This document shows, piece after piece, positions 1 through 7,387 of a stretch of 15,264 nt of DNA. Every line of letters starts with the position of its first letter. Positions within the stretch are counted from its first letter, which is position 1. The position numbers were made by a program, and so were the translations under genes. The notes beneath the pieces are model-generated. The model made no database searches. It saw only the letters and a list, made by a program, of their open reading frames with translations, and was not told the origin of the DNA. Origin of the DNA: Chitinophaga pinensis (GTDB lineage Bacteria; Bacteroidota; Bacteroidia; Flavobacteriales_D; Crocinitomicaceae); NCBI GenBank assembly GCA_945868555.1, contig CAMBMC010000028.1, positions 1-15,264 of the forward strand, read 5' to 3'.

Positions 1-405
1 CGCATCCGGTTTAAACAAGAGCGTACAAGTCTTTATAGAGGCTGGTTCCGCCACCGACAAAAGTTTCAACACTTTATCGACGGTTACACCCGTATCCACG
101 ATGTCTTCCAAGAGAACAATGTGTCTGTTTCGAACATTCGTGTTTAAACCAATGAGCTCATCCACCCGGCCAGTAGATGCTGTGCCGTGGTAAGAACTTA
201 CCTTCACAAATGAAATCTCACATGGAATGGACATCGCCTTCATGAGATCAGAAGCTACCATAAAGGAACCATTCAAAACAGCGATAAATAAGGGGTTTTT
301 GTCTATGTATTCATCCGACAAGGAAGCACCTATGGTACCAATTCGGTCCAAGATCTCATCTTCTAAAATGAAGGGCTCAAATACTTTATCGTGCAGGGTT
401 ATCAA
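1..405 (-). CDS. hpt: Hypoxanthine phosphoribosyltransferase (3' end outside window)
   Basis: Purine salvage enzyme that transfers the phosphoribosyl group of PRPP to hypoxanthine or guanine, giving IMP or GMP in the cytoplasm. The 135 visible residues contain the PRPP-binding signature VLLEDIVDTGVT (about residues 97-108) and the N-terminal FIAVLNGSFM segment of the HPRT family. About 40 C-terminal residues of a usual 175-residue protein lie beyond base 1. The frame has no ATG near the family's N-terminus. The segment ITLHDKVFEPF, which matches the usual MIxLHDKxFxPF start, is preceded directly by TTG at 405-403, so I take TTG as the start. The frame stays open further upstream, but those residues do not resemble the family. 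It diverges from purK. Confidence 0.9.
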   Translation of the reverse strand, partial: MITLHDKVFEPFILEDEILDRIGTIGASLSDEYIDKNPLFIAVLNGSFMVASDLMKAMSIPCEISFVKVSSYHGTASTGRVDELIGLNTNVRNRHIVLLEDIVDTGVTVDKVLKLLSVAEPASIKTCTLLFKPDA

Positions 406-428
406 TGGGCGACACAAAAAATAGATAT

Positions 429-436
429 CAAAGGTA
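429..436 (-). promoter_or_regulatory. Putative -7 element for hpt
   Basis: The minus strand reads TACCTTTG, a perfect match to the Bacteroidota -7 consensus TAnnTTTG. It lies 23 nt before the proposed TTG start, which leaves a short leader. No convincing TTTG -33 box is present at 19-21 nt; the closest is TTTC at 22 nt. The site supports initiation at TTG 405 rather than at a codon further upstream. Confidence 0.5.
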
Positions 437-478
437 AGGTTTTCTGCAAGACCTTTTTGAAATATTTCCTGCGAAAGT

Positions 479-511
479 TTTGAACGGCTGTTGATTTCGC
501 GCGTATCTTTG
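479..511 (+). promoter_or_regulatory. Putative purK promoter (TTTG-N21-TATCTTTG)
   Basis: TTTG at 479-482 and TATCTTTG at 504-511 are spaced 21 nt apart and match the -33/-7 pattern of Bacteroidota primary sigma promoters. The -7 box ends only 4 nt before the purK ATG at 516. If it is used, the transcript would be leaderless or nearly so. The facing hpt -7 box is about 67 bp away, so the two purine genes share a compact divergent control region. Confidence 0.5.
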
Positions 512-515
512 CCAC

Positions 516-1661
516 ATGAAACAACAATGGTATGGCGACACTTGCCGATTGGGAATGGTTGGCGGAGGTCAACTCGGAAGAATGTTCATTCAATCGGCAA
601 TAAGTTTTGATGTGCATGTCCATGCCCTCGACCCAGATCCAAACGCGCCATGCAAAGACATCGCCCATTCATTTACTGTAGGCAGTCTTCATGATTTTGA
701 CACCTTGTATGCCTTTGGTTGCGACAAAGATGTGATTACCGTTGAAATCGAAAATGTATGCATTGAAGCACTCGAAAAATTGGAAAATGAAGGTGTTCGG
801 GTATTCCCGCAACCACGCGTTTTACGGATCATTCGTGACAAAGGAATTCAAAAGGAATTTTACAAAGAACACAATATCCCAACGGCTGACTTTGCCCTCT
901 ACTCGCATCCATCTGAACTTATCGCTGCTCAAGTGAAGATCCCATTTGTACAAAAATTACGCACGGGTGGATATGATGGCAGAGGAGTTCAGCTCATTCG
1001 AAAAGAAACAGATTTCACGAAACTGTTTGATGCACCTTCAATCGTTGAACAACTGATTCCGTTTCAAAAAGAACTCTCTGTCATTGTTGCGCGCAACGAA
1101 AAGGGTGAAATACGAACGTTTCCAGCCGTTGAATGTGAGTTTCACCCCGAAGCAAACCTAGTTGAATTTCTTTTCTGTCCGGCGGATATAAGTATTGACA
1201 TTGAACTTGCCGCGAATGAATTGGCCCAAAAAGTCATTCAAAACATCGATATGGTTGGGATCTTAGCCGTTGAACTCTTCCTTACAAGCGACGGACAACT
1301 TCTGGTGAATGAAATTGCACCTCGTCCGCACAACAGTGGACACCATACCATCGAATGCAACATTACCTCGCAATTTGAGCAGCATTTAAGAGCGGTACTC
1401 GGACTTCCTTTAGGAGAAACAGACATCATTAGGGCTGGAGCTATGATTAATTTGCTTGGAGCCGAAGGATTTGAAGGACCCGCGATTTATGAGGGAATGG
1501 AAAGAGCAATCGCCATGCCTGGAGTGCACCCTCATTTGTATGGTAAATCAACCACAAAACCATTTAGAAAGATGGGACATGTCACCATTTCCGGAACAGA
1601 TATTCTGGATGTAAAAAACACAGCGCGAAGAGTTAACAACTTAATCGTTGTAAAATCCTGA
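516..1661 (+). CDS. purK: 5-(carboxyamino)imidazole ribonucleotide synthase PurK
   Basis: ATP-grasp enzyme of de novo purine synthesis. It converts AIR, bicarbonate and ATP to N5-CAIR, the substrate of PurE. The 381 residues show the N-terminal dinucleotide-like loop VGGGQLGRM (residues 15-23), the ATP-grasp loop GGYDGRGV, and the PurK signature NEIAPRPHNSGHHT near residue 275, the part of the active site that binds nucleotide and bicarbonate. Length is normal for the family. The start at 516 keeps the extension MKQQWYGDTCRLG common in Bacteroidota PurK. Methionine 14 would cut into the GGGQLG loop region and is less likely. purE is not in the window. The divergent neighbour hpt links synthesis with salvage. 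Confidence 0.95.
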   Translation: MKQQWYGDTCRLGMVGGGQLGRMFIQSAISFDVHVHALDPDPNAPCKDIAHSFTVGSLHDFDTLYAFGCDKDVITVEIENVCIEALEKLENEGVRVFPQPRVLRIIRDKGIQKEFYKEHNIPTADFALYSHPSELIAAQVKIPFVQKLRTGGYDGRGVQLIRKETDFTKLFDAPSIVEQLIPFQKELSVIVARNEKGEIRTFPAVECEFHPEANLVEFLFCPADISIDIELAANELAQKVIQNIDMVGILAVELFLTSDGQLLVNEIAPRPHNSGHHTIECNITSQFEQHLRAVLGLPLGETDIIRAGAMINLLGAEGFEGPAIYEGMERAIAMPGVHPHLYGKSTTKPFRKMGHVTISGTDILDVKNTARRVNNLIVVKS

Positions 1662-1734
1662 CGCGTTTTAGTCAAGATTAAATATCTATATAGCTGTTTA
1701 TCAATACGTTCACTTTTTTTGACTATTAATTTTG

Positions 1735-1766
1735 TTTTGTTTAACGTTTTTTTTAAAACATTAAAC
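1735..1766. repeat. Upstream copy of tandem GTTTAA/TTAAAC dyad
   Basis: TTTTGTTTAAC (1735-1745) is followed after 14 nt by ATTAAAC (1760-1766), giving the inverted pair GTTTAA-N16-TTAAAC. The same 11-mer and the same ATTAAAC recur 35-36 nt downstream with almost the same internal spacing. The pair is therefore one of two tandem copies, not an isolated palindrome. Confidence 0.6.
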
Positions 1767-1767
1767 A

Positions 1768-1808
1768 CTTTTTGTTTAACTTTACATCGTCAATGATTAA
1801 ACAAAAAG
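1768..1808. repeat. Perfect 12-bp inverted repeat before the ECF sigma gene
   Basis: CTTTTTGTTTAA (1768-1779) and its exact reverse complement TTAAACAAAAAG (1797-1808) flank a 17-nt spacer. The right arm ends 2 nt before ATG 1811. As DNA, this could be an operator for a dimeric or tetrameric repressor. As RNA, it could form a hairpin next to the start codon. The left arm also holds the downstream copy of TTTTGTTTAAC (1770-1780). Confidence 0.75.
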
Positions 1809-1810
1809 AT

Positions 1811-2323
1811 ATGTCAACAGTAGAATTCAACGAAGCACTAATTGGAATGGAGAACAATCTTCAGTCATTCGCAATGAACTTTACCCGCAATCGAGAAGAT
1901 GCTCGGGATTTAACACAAGAGACGATGTTGAAAGCGATTACATACCGCAATTACTACACGCCTCAAACAAATTTTAAGGCGTGGGTATTTACGATCATGC
2001 GAAATATCTTCATTAATCAGTACCGCAGAAGGCAAAAATCAGGGTCTATTTTTGACCATTCGAAAGAAGATTTCGTGATGAATAACACCACCGATGGACA
2101 AGTTTATCCAATGAATATCCTTATTGAAAAAGAATTAAACAAAGAAATCAGTAAATTAGAGCGCGAATACAAAGAGCCCTTTGAAATGCATTTTGAAGGC
2201 TTCAAGTATAAGGAAATTGCAGATAAACTGGGGATTCCAATTGGTACGGTGAAGAGTCGCATCTTCATCGCTCGAAAGAAACTAATGGAATATCTTCCGG
2301 ATTATCACTATTCACTCAATTGA
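1811..2323 (+). CDS. ECF-family RNA polymerase sigma factor, crt-linked
   Basis: Small sigma-70 family (ECF) factor of 170 residues. Region 2 covers about residues 10-75, with DARDLTQETMLKA and FKAWVFTIMRNIFINQYRR for core binding and -10 recognition. Region 4 covers about 108-162, with the helix-turn-helix FKYKEIADKLGIPIGTVKSR for -35 recognition. I chose ATG 1811 because MSTVEFNEAL gives the usual short N-terminus and leaves the whole 12-bp inverted repeat upstream; ATG 1793 lies inside that repeat and would add six residues. The gene ends 4 nt before crtI, so the two are probably cotranscribed. ECF factors control carotenoid genes elsewhere (CarQ in Myxococcus, LitS in Streptomyces). No anti-sigma or MerR/LitR gene is adjacent. 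The light-regulated role is inferred from context. Confidence 0.88.
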   Translation: MSTVEFNEALIGMENNLQSFAMNFTRNREDARDLTQETMLKAITYRNYYTPQTNFKAWVFTIMRNIFINQYRRRQKSGSIFDHSKEDFVMNNTTDGQVYPMNILIEKELNKEISKLEREYKEPFEMHFEGFKYKEIADKLGIPIGTVKSRIFIARKKLMEYLPDYHYSLN

Positions 2324-2327
2324 TTAA

Positions 2328-3797
2328 ATGGGTAATAAAGTTACAATTGTAGGTGCTGGAATTTCTAGTCTTTCTTGCGCAAGCTTCTTGGGGAAAGCGG
2401 GTTACGATGTAACCATCCTTGAGAAAAACAGCAGTATTGGAGGGCGTGGACGTCAATTTTCTGAACAAGGATTTACCTTTGATATGGGTCCAAGTTGGTA
2501 CTGGATGCCGGATGTGTTCGAGGATTTCTATAAACAGTTTGGATACACCGCTTCTGATTTCTACGACCTGAAGCGACTGGATCCATCTTACCGTGTTTTT
2601 TGGTCCGACGACAGCCACAGCAACATTCCTGCAAATGAAGAAGAATTGTACGCTTGGTTTGAGTCACAAGAGCCTGGAAGCTCCATTCAGCTGAAAAAAT
2701 TCTTAAAAGACGCTGCATACAAATATCAAGTCGGGATGAAAGAATTGGTGTTCAAACCAAGTCTTAAACTCACTGAATTTGCCGACATGCGTATCTTGAA
2801 AGGTCTATTCAACATGCACTTGTTGTCCTCATTTTCCGGCTACATTCGTCGCTATTTTAAAAACGAAAAAATCCTCTCACTTCTTGAATTTCCTGTGTTA
2901 TTTCTTGGCGCAATGCCAAAAGATACACCTGCATTGTATTCGTTGATGAATTACGCGGACATCTCCTTGGGAACGTGGTACCCTATGGGTGGAATGTTTA
3001 AATTTTTCGAAGCCTTTGAACGCATTGCCAAGGAAAACGGTGTAAAGATTTTGACTGATCACGAAGTGACAGGAATACGTTACAACGGAAAGACAGTGAC
3101 ACATGTAGAAACAGCACATGGGGCCTTTGAGACAGACGTCTTTATTTCAGGTGCAGACTACAACCATACTGACAAAAAAATTCTCAACGAGAAAGCCAAC
3201 TATTCTGACAAATATTGGGACACACGTACCATGTCACCTTCAAGTTTGTTGTTTTATCTAGGAGTTGACAAGCGCGTGCCCAACTTGTTGCACCACAATC
3301 TTTTCTTTGATGAGGCTTTTGAACAACATGCCAAGGAGATTTATCAAAATCCGCAATGGCCGTCATCACCCTTGTTCTATGCCAGTGCACCTTCCGTTAC
3401 TGATCCAACAGTAGCGCCAAAGGGCATGGAGAATATCTTCTTATTGATCCCTATCGCACCTGATTTGACAGATGACGACGCGACACGTGAGAAGTATTTC
3501 GACATGTTGATGGACCGTCTTGAAAAACACACCGGAACTTCCATACGCGAACACATCGTTTACAAGCGAAGCTATTGCATTAAAGATTTCAAAAACGACT
3601 ACCATGCCTTCAAAGGAAATGCTTATGGCTTGGCAAATACCTTGATGCAAACTGCTTTCTTGAAGCCATCCTTAAAAAACAAGAAATTGACCAATGCTTT
3701 TTACACGGGACAACTGACGGTTCCCGGTCCTGGAGTGCCCCCCGGAATCATCTCAGGAGAAGTCGTTGCCCGCGAGGTCATGAAAAAATTTAACTAA
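2328..3797 (+). CDS. crtI: Phytoene desaturase (CrtI family)
   Basis: FAD-dependent carotenoid desaturase. It introduces double bonds into phytoene, most likely giving lycopene. The 489 residues start with the Rossmann FAD-binding motif VGAGISSLSCASFL (8-21), followed by the acidic strand end and glycine pair LEKNSSIGGRG. The sequence ends with the family's second FAD-contact segment, FYTGQLTVPGPGVPPG (about 458-473). Length is normal. The gene follows the sigma factor by 4 nt and precedes crtB by 52 nt. A close relative acting on other carotenoids (CrtD, or CrtN on C30 substrates) cannot be excluded from sequence alone. Adjacency to crtB and idi favours CrtI. No crtE, crtY or crtZ is present here, so GGPP supply and later tailoring must be encoded elsewhere. 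Confidence 0.9.
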   Translation: MGNKVTIVGAGISSLSCASFLGKAGYDVTILEKNSSIGGRGRQFSEQGFTFDMGPSWYWMPDVFEDFYKQFGYTASDFYDLKRLDPSYRVFWSDDSHSNIPANEEELYAWFESQEPGSSIQLKKFLKDAAYKYQVGMKELVFKPSLKLTEFADMRILKGLFNMHLLSSFSGYIRRYFKNEKILSLLEFPVLFLGAMPKDTPALYSLMNYADISLGTWYPMGGMFKFFEAFERIAKENGVKILTDHEVTGIRYNGKTVTHVETAHGAFETDVFISGADYNHTDKKILNEKANYSDKYWDTRTMSPSSLLFYLGVDKRVPNLLHHNLFFDEAFEQHAKEIYQNPQWPSSPLFYASAPSVTDPTVAPKGMENIFLLIPIAPDLTDDDATREKYFDMLMDRLEKHTGTSIREHIVYKRSYCIKDFKNDYHAFKGNAYGLANTLMQTAFLKPSLKNKKLTNAFYTGQLTVPGPGVPPGIISGEVVAREVMKKFN

Positions 3798-3849
3798 TTG
3801 GTCAACACTTTGACGTATTGATTGTTATTCTACAAAACCGAACACAAAT

Positions 3850-4686
3850 ATGAAGACATTGTTTGATAGTGTATCCCACGAAATGAGTCAGCTGACAACA
3901 AAGCGTTACAGCACCTCTTTTTCTTTGGGAATAAGTTTCTTGCACAAAGACTTACACCAACCAATCTATGCCATTTACGGTTTTGTGCGTTTTGCCGATG
4001 AAATCGTGGATAGCTTTCACGACTACGACAAAGAAGCACTATTGGCGGATTTCAAGAAACAAACATACGCCGCTATTGAACAAGGTATTTCACTAAATCC
4101 CATTCTAAATAGTTTTCAGTGGGCGGTAAATGCGTTTCAAATTCCATTTGAATTGATCGAAACATTCCTTCAGAGCATGGAAATGGATTTGGACAAGAAA
4201 TCATACGATGTCGGTAAGTACGAGCAGTACATTCTCGGCTCGGCAGAAGTCGTTGGTTTGATGTGTCTCAAAGTATTTGTAAACGGAGATGAGACTGAAT
4301 ACAACCGATTGAAACCGGCAGCAATGAAATTGGGATCCGCTTTTCAAAAAATCAATTTCTTAAGAGACTTGAAGGCCGATTATCAAGAACTAGGTCGCAC
4401 CTACTTTCCTCAAATTGATTTGAACGCCTTCAATACTTCGGTGAAGAAGGAAATCGAAGCAGACATTGAAATCGATTTTCAGCTTGGTTATGAAGGAATA
4501 AAACAACTTCCCAAAAATGCTAGATTTGGTGTTTACATGGCTTATATCTACTATTACAAGTTGTTCAAGAAAATTAAGACCGCAACTGCAGACACCATAT
4601 TAAATGAACGCGTGCGCATTCCAAACAACAAAAAATACCGTTTATTCCTGACTTCATACGTGCGTCACAACCTCAATATGCTCTAA
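3850..4686 (+). CDS. crtB: Phytoene synthase (CrtB family)
   Basis: Squalene/phytoene synthase that joins two GGPP molecules head to head to give phytoene, the substrate of CrtI. The 278 residues carry both Mg-diphosphate-binding aspartate motifs, D50-EIV-D54 and D173-LKA-D177 (within NFLRDLKADYQELGRTYFP), and the N-terminal YSTSFSLG segment. Length matches bacterial CrtB. The gap of 52 nt after crtI is the longest inside the run and could hold a secondary promoter, but I see no TAnnTTTG box there. The next gene, idi, starts 3 nt after the stop, implying translational coupling. Confidence 0.93.
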   Translation: MKTLFDSVSHEMSQLTTKRYSTSFSLGISFLHKDLHQPIYAIYGFVRFADEIVDSFHDYDKEALLADFKKQTYAAIEQGISLNPILNSFQWAVNAFQIPFELIETFLQSMEMDLDKKSYDVGKYEQYILGSAEVVGLMCLKVFVNGDETEYNRLKPAAMKLGSAFQKINFLRDLKADYQELGRTYFPQIDLNAFNTSVKKEIEADIEIDFQLGYEGIKQLPKNARFGVYMAYIYYYKLFKKIKTATADTILNERVRIPNNKKYRLFLTSYVRHNLNML

Positions 4687-4689
4687 GAA

Positions 4690-5250
4690 ATGGGATTTAA
4701 TTTCAATGATGTTGTGCTTGTGGATAGCAATGACCAAGAAATTGGCTCGTGCGAAAAACTTGAGGCCCACGTCAAAGGTTTGCTCCACCGTGCTTTTTCA
4801 GTTTTCATTTTTAATGACGCTGGAGAATTGCTTTTGCAACAACGTGCTTATGGGAAATACCATTCTGAAGGATTGTGGACGAATACGTGTTGCAGTCATC
4901 CAGCACCAGGAGAATCGAATTTTGAAGCGGGAAAACGCCGTTTGATGGAAGAAATGGGAATGCAGTGTGAACTTCATCCATCCTTTTCTTTTGAATACCG
5001 GGCTTTGTTGGACCACGCACTGATCGAAAACGAGATCGACCATGTGATGTATGGGTATTCAAATGAATCACCGACGCTCAATCCTGAAGAAGCCATTAAC
5101 TATAAATGGATTGGTTTAGACGAACTGAAAAGTGCAATCGCCAATCAACCCGAATTGTATACCGCATGGCTAAAAATTATCCTGCGCGATCATCATCAAC
5201 ACATCAACTCATTTTCGAATTATGAAAGTCTGTCGGAGAGAAACATTTAA
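4690..5250 (+). CDS. idi: Isopentenyl-diphosphate delta-isomerase, type I
   Basis: Nudix-fold enzyme that interconverts IPP and DMAPP and so supplies the prenyl starter for GGPP and carotenoids. In 186 residues it shows TNTCCSHP (64-71), whose second cysteine C68 aligns with the catalytic cysteine of E. coli Idi; the Nudix helix EAGKRRLMEEMG (79-90); and IENEIDHV (112-119), which carries the acidic metal and proton-transfer residues E113 and E115. Length is typical of type I enzymes. It starts 3 nt after crtB and its last 29 nt overlap the PTPS gene in another frame. Its place in this run suggests that precursor supply is induced together with carotenoid synthesis. Confidence 0.95.
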   Translation: MGFNFNDVVLVDSNDQEIGSCEKLEAHVKGLLHRAFSVFIFNDAGELLLQQRAYGKYHSEGLWTNTCCSHPAPGESNFEAGKRRLMEEMGMQCELHPSFSFEYRALLDHALIENEIDHVMYGYSNESPTLNPEEAINYKWIGLDELKSAIANQPELYTAWLKIILRDHHQHINSFSNYESLSERNI

Positions 5251-5626
5251 TGCCGCGCATCGGCTCTATGATAAACGTTGGAGCGATGAGAAGAATTTTG
5301 AAATCTTCGGGAAATGCAGCAATCCAAACTTCCATGGCCACAATTATGTGCTCGAGACATGGGTGGATGGGCCTGTGGATGACGATACAGGATATGTCAT
5401 CGACTTGAAGATGCTGAAACATCTCATTCGGGATGAAATTACCGAGCGTTTCGACCACAGAAACCTAAATCTCGATTGTCCAGAATTTAAAGACTTAAAG
5501 CCCTCCGCTGAAAACATTGCGTATGTCATCTGGCACCTCCTACGGACTAAACTAGACGAGAAGTACCAGCTTTCCGTGCGCCTTTGGGAGACCGAAAACA
5601 ATATCGTGGAATACGCAGGAATATGA
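5222..5626 (+). CDS. 6-pyruvoyltetrahydropterin synthase homologue (PTPS type)
   Basis: Zinc enzyme of the PTPS/QueD family that acts on 7,8-dihydroneopterin triphosphate. In 134 residues the zinc ligands are H13 (FNAAHRL), H38 and H40 (FHGHNY); the catalytic residues are C32, D78 and H79; and E123 (WETENN) anchors the pterin. C32 and H38 have five residues between them, as in animal PTPS (GKCxNPNxHGHNY). E. coli QueD has a shorter Cys-to-His gap. This favours tetrahydropterin synthesis over queuosine, but databases often label such proteins QueD. The start overlaps the idi end by 29 nt, and the stop shares ATGA with the photolyase start. The neighbouring photolyase suggests a role in pterin cofactor or pigment supply. 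Confidence 0.87.
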   Translation: MKVCRRETFNAAHRLYDKRWSDEKNFEIFGKCSNPNFHGHNYVLETWVDGPVDDDTGYVIDLKMLKHLIRDEITERFDHRNLNLDCPEFKDLKPSAENIAYVIWHLLRTKLDEKYQLSVRLWETENNIVEYAGI

Positions 5627-6921
5627 CAAGCATTTTTTGGCACCGACGAGATCTGCGCATAGAAGACAATGCCGGTTTACACAAGGCGCTTTCAAAAAGC
5701 TCGGCAGTAATTCCGCTGTTTATTTTCGACACCAAAATTCTCGACCAACTTCCGAAAAACGATCAACGGCTTATTTTCATTCATCAAGAAATTTTACGGC
5801 TGAAGAAAGAATACCGCAAGCTCGGCTCAGAACTTCGTGTTGAATACGGCGACCCTGCGGAACTTATCCCTTCCCTTGCGAAAGAACTCAATGCATCCAC
5901 CATATTCACCAATCGGGATTATGAGCCCTACGCCCGCAAACGCGATCTAGACATTTTCGAAGCGCTAAAAAATAGCGATGTGACTTTCATCGGTGCCAAA
6001 GACCATGTCATTTTTGAAAAAGATGAAGTGCTGAAAAATGATGGAGGTCCCTATACTGTGTTTACACCCTATTCAAGAAAATGGAAAGACACCTTGAATG
6101 ACTCATCTCTCCATTCCTATCCTACGGAGAAGTTTTTCGCATCACTTGCACAATTTCAGCAAAGCGACTGTATTTCATTGGAACAAATGGGGTTTTCGTC
6201 AGAACTATACGTGAGTTTCCCAGCCAAAGAACTCCCAGTTCAGATCATAAAAGATTATACACAAAAGCGTGACTTTCCGGCTCTTTCCAGCACAAGTAAG
6301 CTCGGATTGCATTTGCGTTTTGGAACCATCAGCATCCGCGCGCTTGCGCGTGAAGCGGTAAAATCCAACGAGACCTTTTTGAATGAACTCATCTGGAGGG
6401 ATTTTTACCAAATGATCATTCATCACTTTCCTCATTCTGCAAAGGATGCTTTTCGTGAGAAATATGATCGAATTCCCTGGGAACACAATGAAGCACATTA
6501 CCAAGCATGGTGTGAAGGAAAAACGGGTTATCCACTTGTTGATGCAGGTATGCGCGAGCTTAATACGACAGGTTTTATGCACAACCGCGTGCGCATGGTG
6601 GTGGCAAGTTTTCTAAGTAAACATTTGCTGCTTGATTGGCGTTTAGGGGAGGTGTACTTTGCTGAAAAATTGCTCGATTACGATCAAGCCAGCAACGTCG
6701 GTGGATGGCAATGGGCTGCAGGTTGTGGATGCGATGCTGCGCCTTATTTCCGCGTGTTCAATCCGCAAAGTCAACAAGAAAAATTCGATAAAGATTTTGT
6801 CTATATTCGCAAGTGGGTACCAGAATTTGGAACAACCGCCTATCCACAACCCATCGTAGAACATTCATTTGCACGCCTTCGCGCCATCGAACGGTATAAA
6901 ACAGCACTCAGTGAGCAATAA
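5623..6921 (+). CDS. phr: Deoxyribodipyrimidine photolyase, class I CPD type
   Basis: FAD enzyme that uses blue light to split cyclobutane pyrimidine dimers in DNA. The 432 residues comprise an N-terminal Rossmann antenna domain (FWHRRDLRIEDN, 5-16) and a helical FAD domain. By alignment from memory with E. coli PhrB, the electron-transfer tryptophans are intact at W286, W339 and W362. The FAD-contacting asparagine is N358, and ELIWRDFY and FMHNRVRM supply dimer-contact residues. The E. coli methenyltetrahydrofolate contacts Asn-Glu fall in YEPYARKRD and are replaced, so the antenna pigment may differ. It is somewhat shorter than PhrB (472). ATG 5623 overlaps the PTPS stop as ATGA. An in-frame ATG at 5584 would add 13 residues unlike the family and is rejected. 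Confidence 0.93.
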   Translation: MTSIFWHRRDLRIEDNAGLHKALSKSSAVIPLFIFDTKILDQLPKNDQRLIFIHQEILRLKKEYRKLGSELRVEYGDPAELIPSLAKELNASTIFTNRDYEPYARKRDLDIFEALKNSDVTFIGAKDHVIFEKDEVLKNDGGPYTVFTPYSRKWKDTLNDSSLHSYPTEKFFASLAQFQQSDCISLEQMGFSSELYVSFPAKELPVQIIKDYTQKRDFPALSSTSKLGLHLRFGTISIRALAREAVKSNETFLNELIWRDFYQMIIHHFPHSAKDAFREKYDRIPWEHNEAHYQAWCEGKTGYPLVDAGMRELNTTGFMHNRVRMVVASFLSKHLLLDWRLGEVYFAEKLLDYDQASNVGGWQWAAGCGCDAAPYFRVFNPQSQQEKFDKDFVYIRKWVPEFGTTAYPQPIVEHSFARLRAIERYKTALSEQ

Positions 6922-7387
6922 ATCTCTTTCCATCGGGGACCTTTGTCCTTCTTTTTCCTTGTTGAACCAACAGGGTGAAACCATCAACTCTTCCGATCTC
7001 ATCGGAACGCAACTCCTGGTCATTTACTTCTATCCAAAGGACGACACACCCGCTTGTACGAAAGAAGCGTGTTCCTTTCGCGATAGCCACGCCGATTTTG
7101 CCGATTTGGGATGTAAGGTGATTGGGATTTCTTCAGATAGTGTAAGTGCGCATTTGAAATTCGCCGAAAAGCACCGACTTAACTTTACTTTATTGGCTGA
7201 CGAAGGAGCTTCAGTGCGCAAATCCTTTGGTGTTCCACGTGCTTTGTTTGGCATTCTTCCAGGAAGAGTAACCTATATTATCGATTTGAAAGGCACAGTG
7301 CAAGGCATTTTCAATTCCATGACAGACCCATCGGGACACATCGCACATGCCTTAGAAACTGTTCGAGGACTGCAATCTGCAGAGTGA
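6911..7387 (+). CDS. Peroxiredoxin, BCP/PrxQ type
   Basis: Thiol peroxidase that reduces hydrogen peroxide and organic hydroperoxides using thioredoxin. The predicted 158 residues contain YFYPKDDTPACTKEACSFRD, with peroxidatic C49 and resolving C54 five residues apart, the PrxQ arrangement. The C-terminal half (FGILPGRVTYIIDLKGTVQ) resembles cyanobacterial and plastid PrxQ. I chose GTG 6911, which gives the usual SIGDxxPxFSL N-terminus and overlaps the photolyase end by 11 nt. An upstream TTG at 6869 would add 14 residues coded inside the photolyase gene. It is the last gene of the run and fits disposal of light-generated peroxides. Confidence 0.9.
   Translation: MSNKSLSIGDLCPSFSLLNQQGETINSSDLIGTQLLVIYFYPKDDTPACTKEACSFRDSHADFADLGCKVIGISSDSVSAHLKFAEKHRLNFTLLADEGASVRKSFGVPRALFGILPGRVTYIIDLKGTVQGIFNSMTDPSGHIAHALETVRGLQSAE

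Larger units (their letters stand above)
1662..1810. promoter_or_regulatory. Regulatory region between purK and the ECF sigma gene
   Basis: This 149-nt AT-rich gap has no convincing purK terminator. TAATTTTG at 1727-1734 is a perfect TAnnTTTG box with no good -33 element at the usual distance, which suggests an activated or alternative promoter. A second, imperfect box, TAACTTTA, lies at 1777-1784. Two dyads follow the first box (1739-1766 and 1768-1808, listed separately), between it and the proposed sigma start codon at 1811. This layout fits an operator or a structured 5' leader controlling the carotenoid/photolyase run. Confidence 0.55.

Noticed and set aside
10..20. GTTTAAAC-like motif inside hpt as another copy of the sigma-gene dyad
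   Set aside because: It lies within conserved HPRT coding sequence, lacks the paired arm at the 14-15 nt spacing, and is easily explained by codon content.
5584..5622. N-terminal extension of the photolyase from ATG 5584
   Set aside because: The 13 added residues are unlike photolyases and are coded inside the PTPS gene. ATG 5623 gives the family N-terminus and an ATGA stop-start overlap.
6869..6910. Upstream TTG start for the peroxiredoxin
   Set aside because: The extra 14 residues lie within the photolyase C-terminal coding region and do not resemble PrxQ. GTG 6911 fits better.
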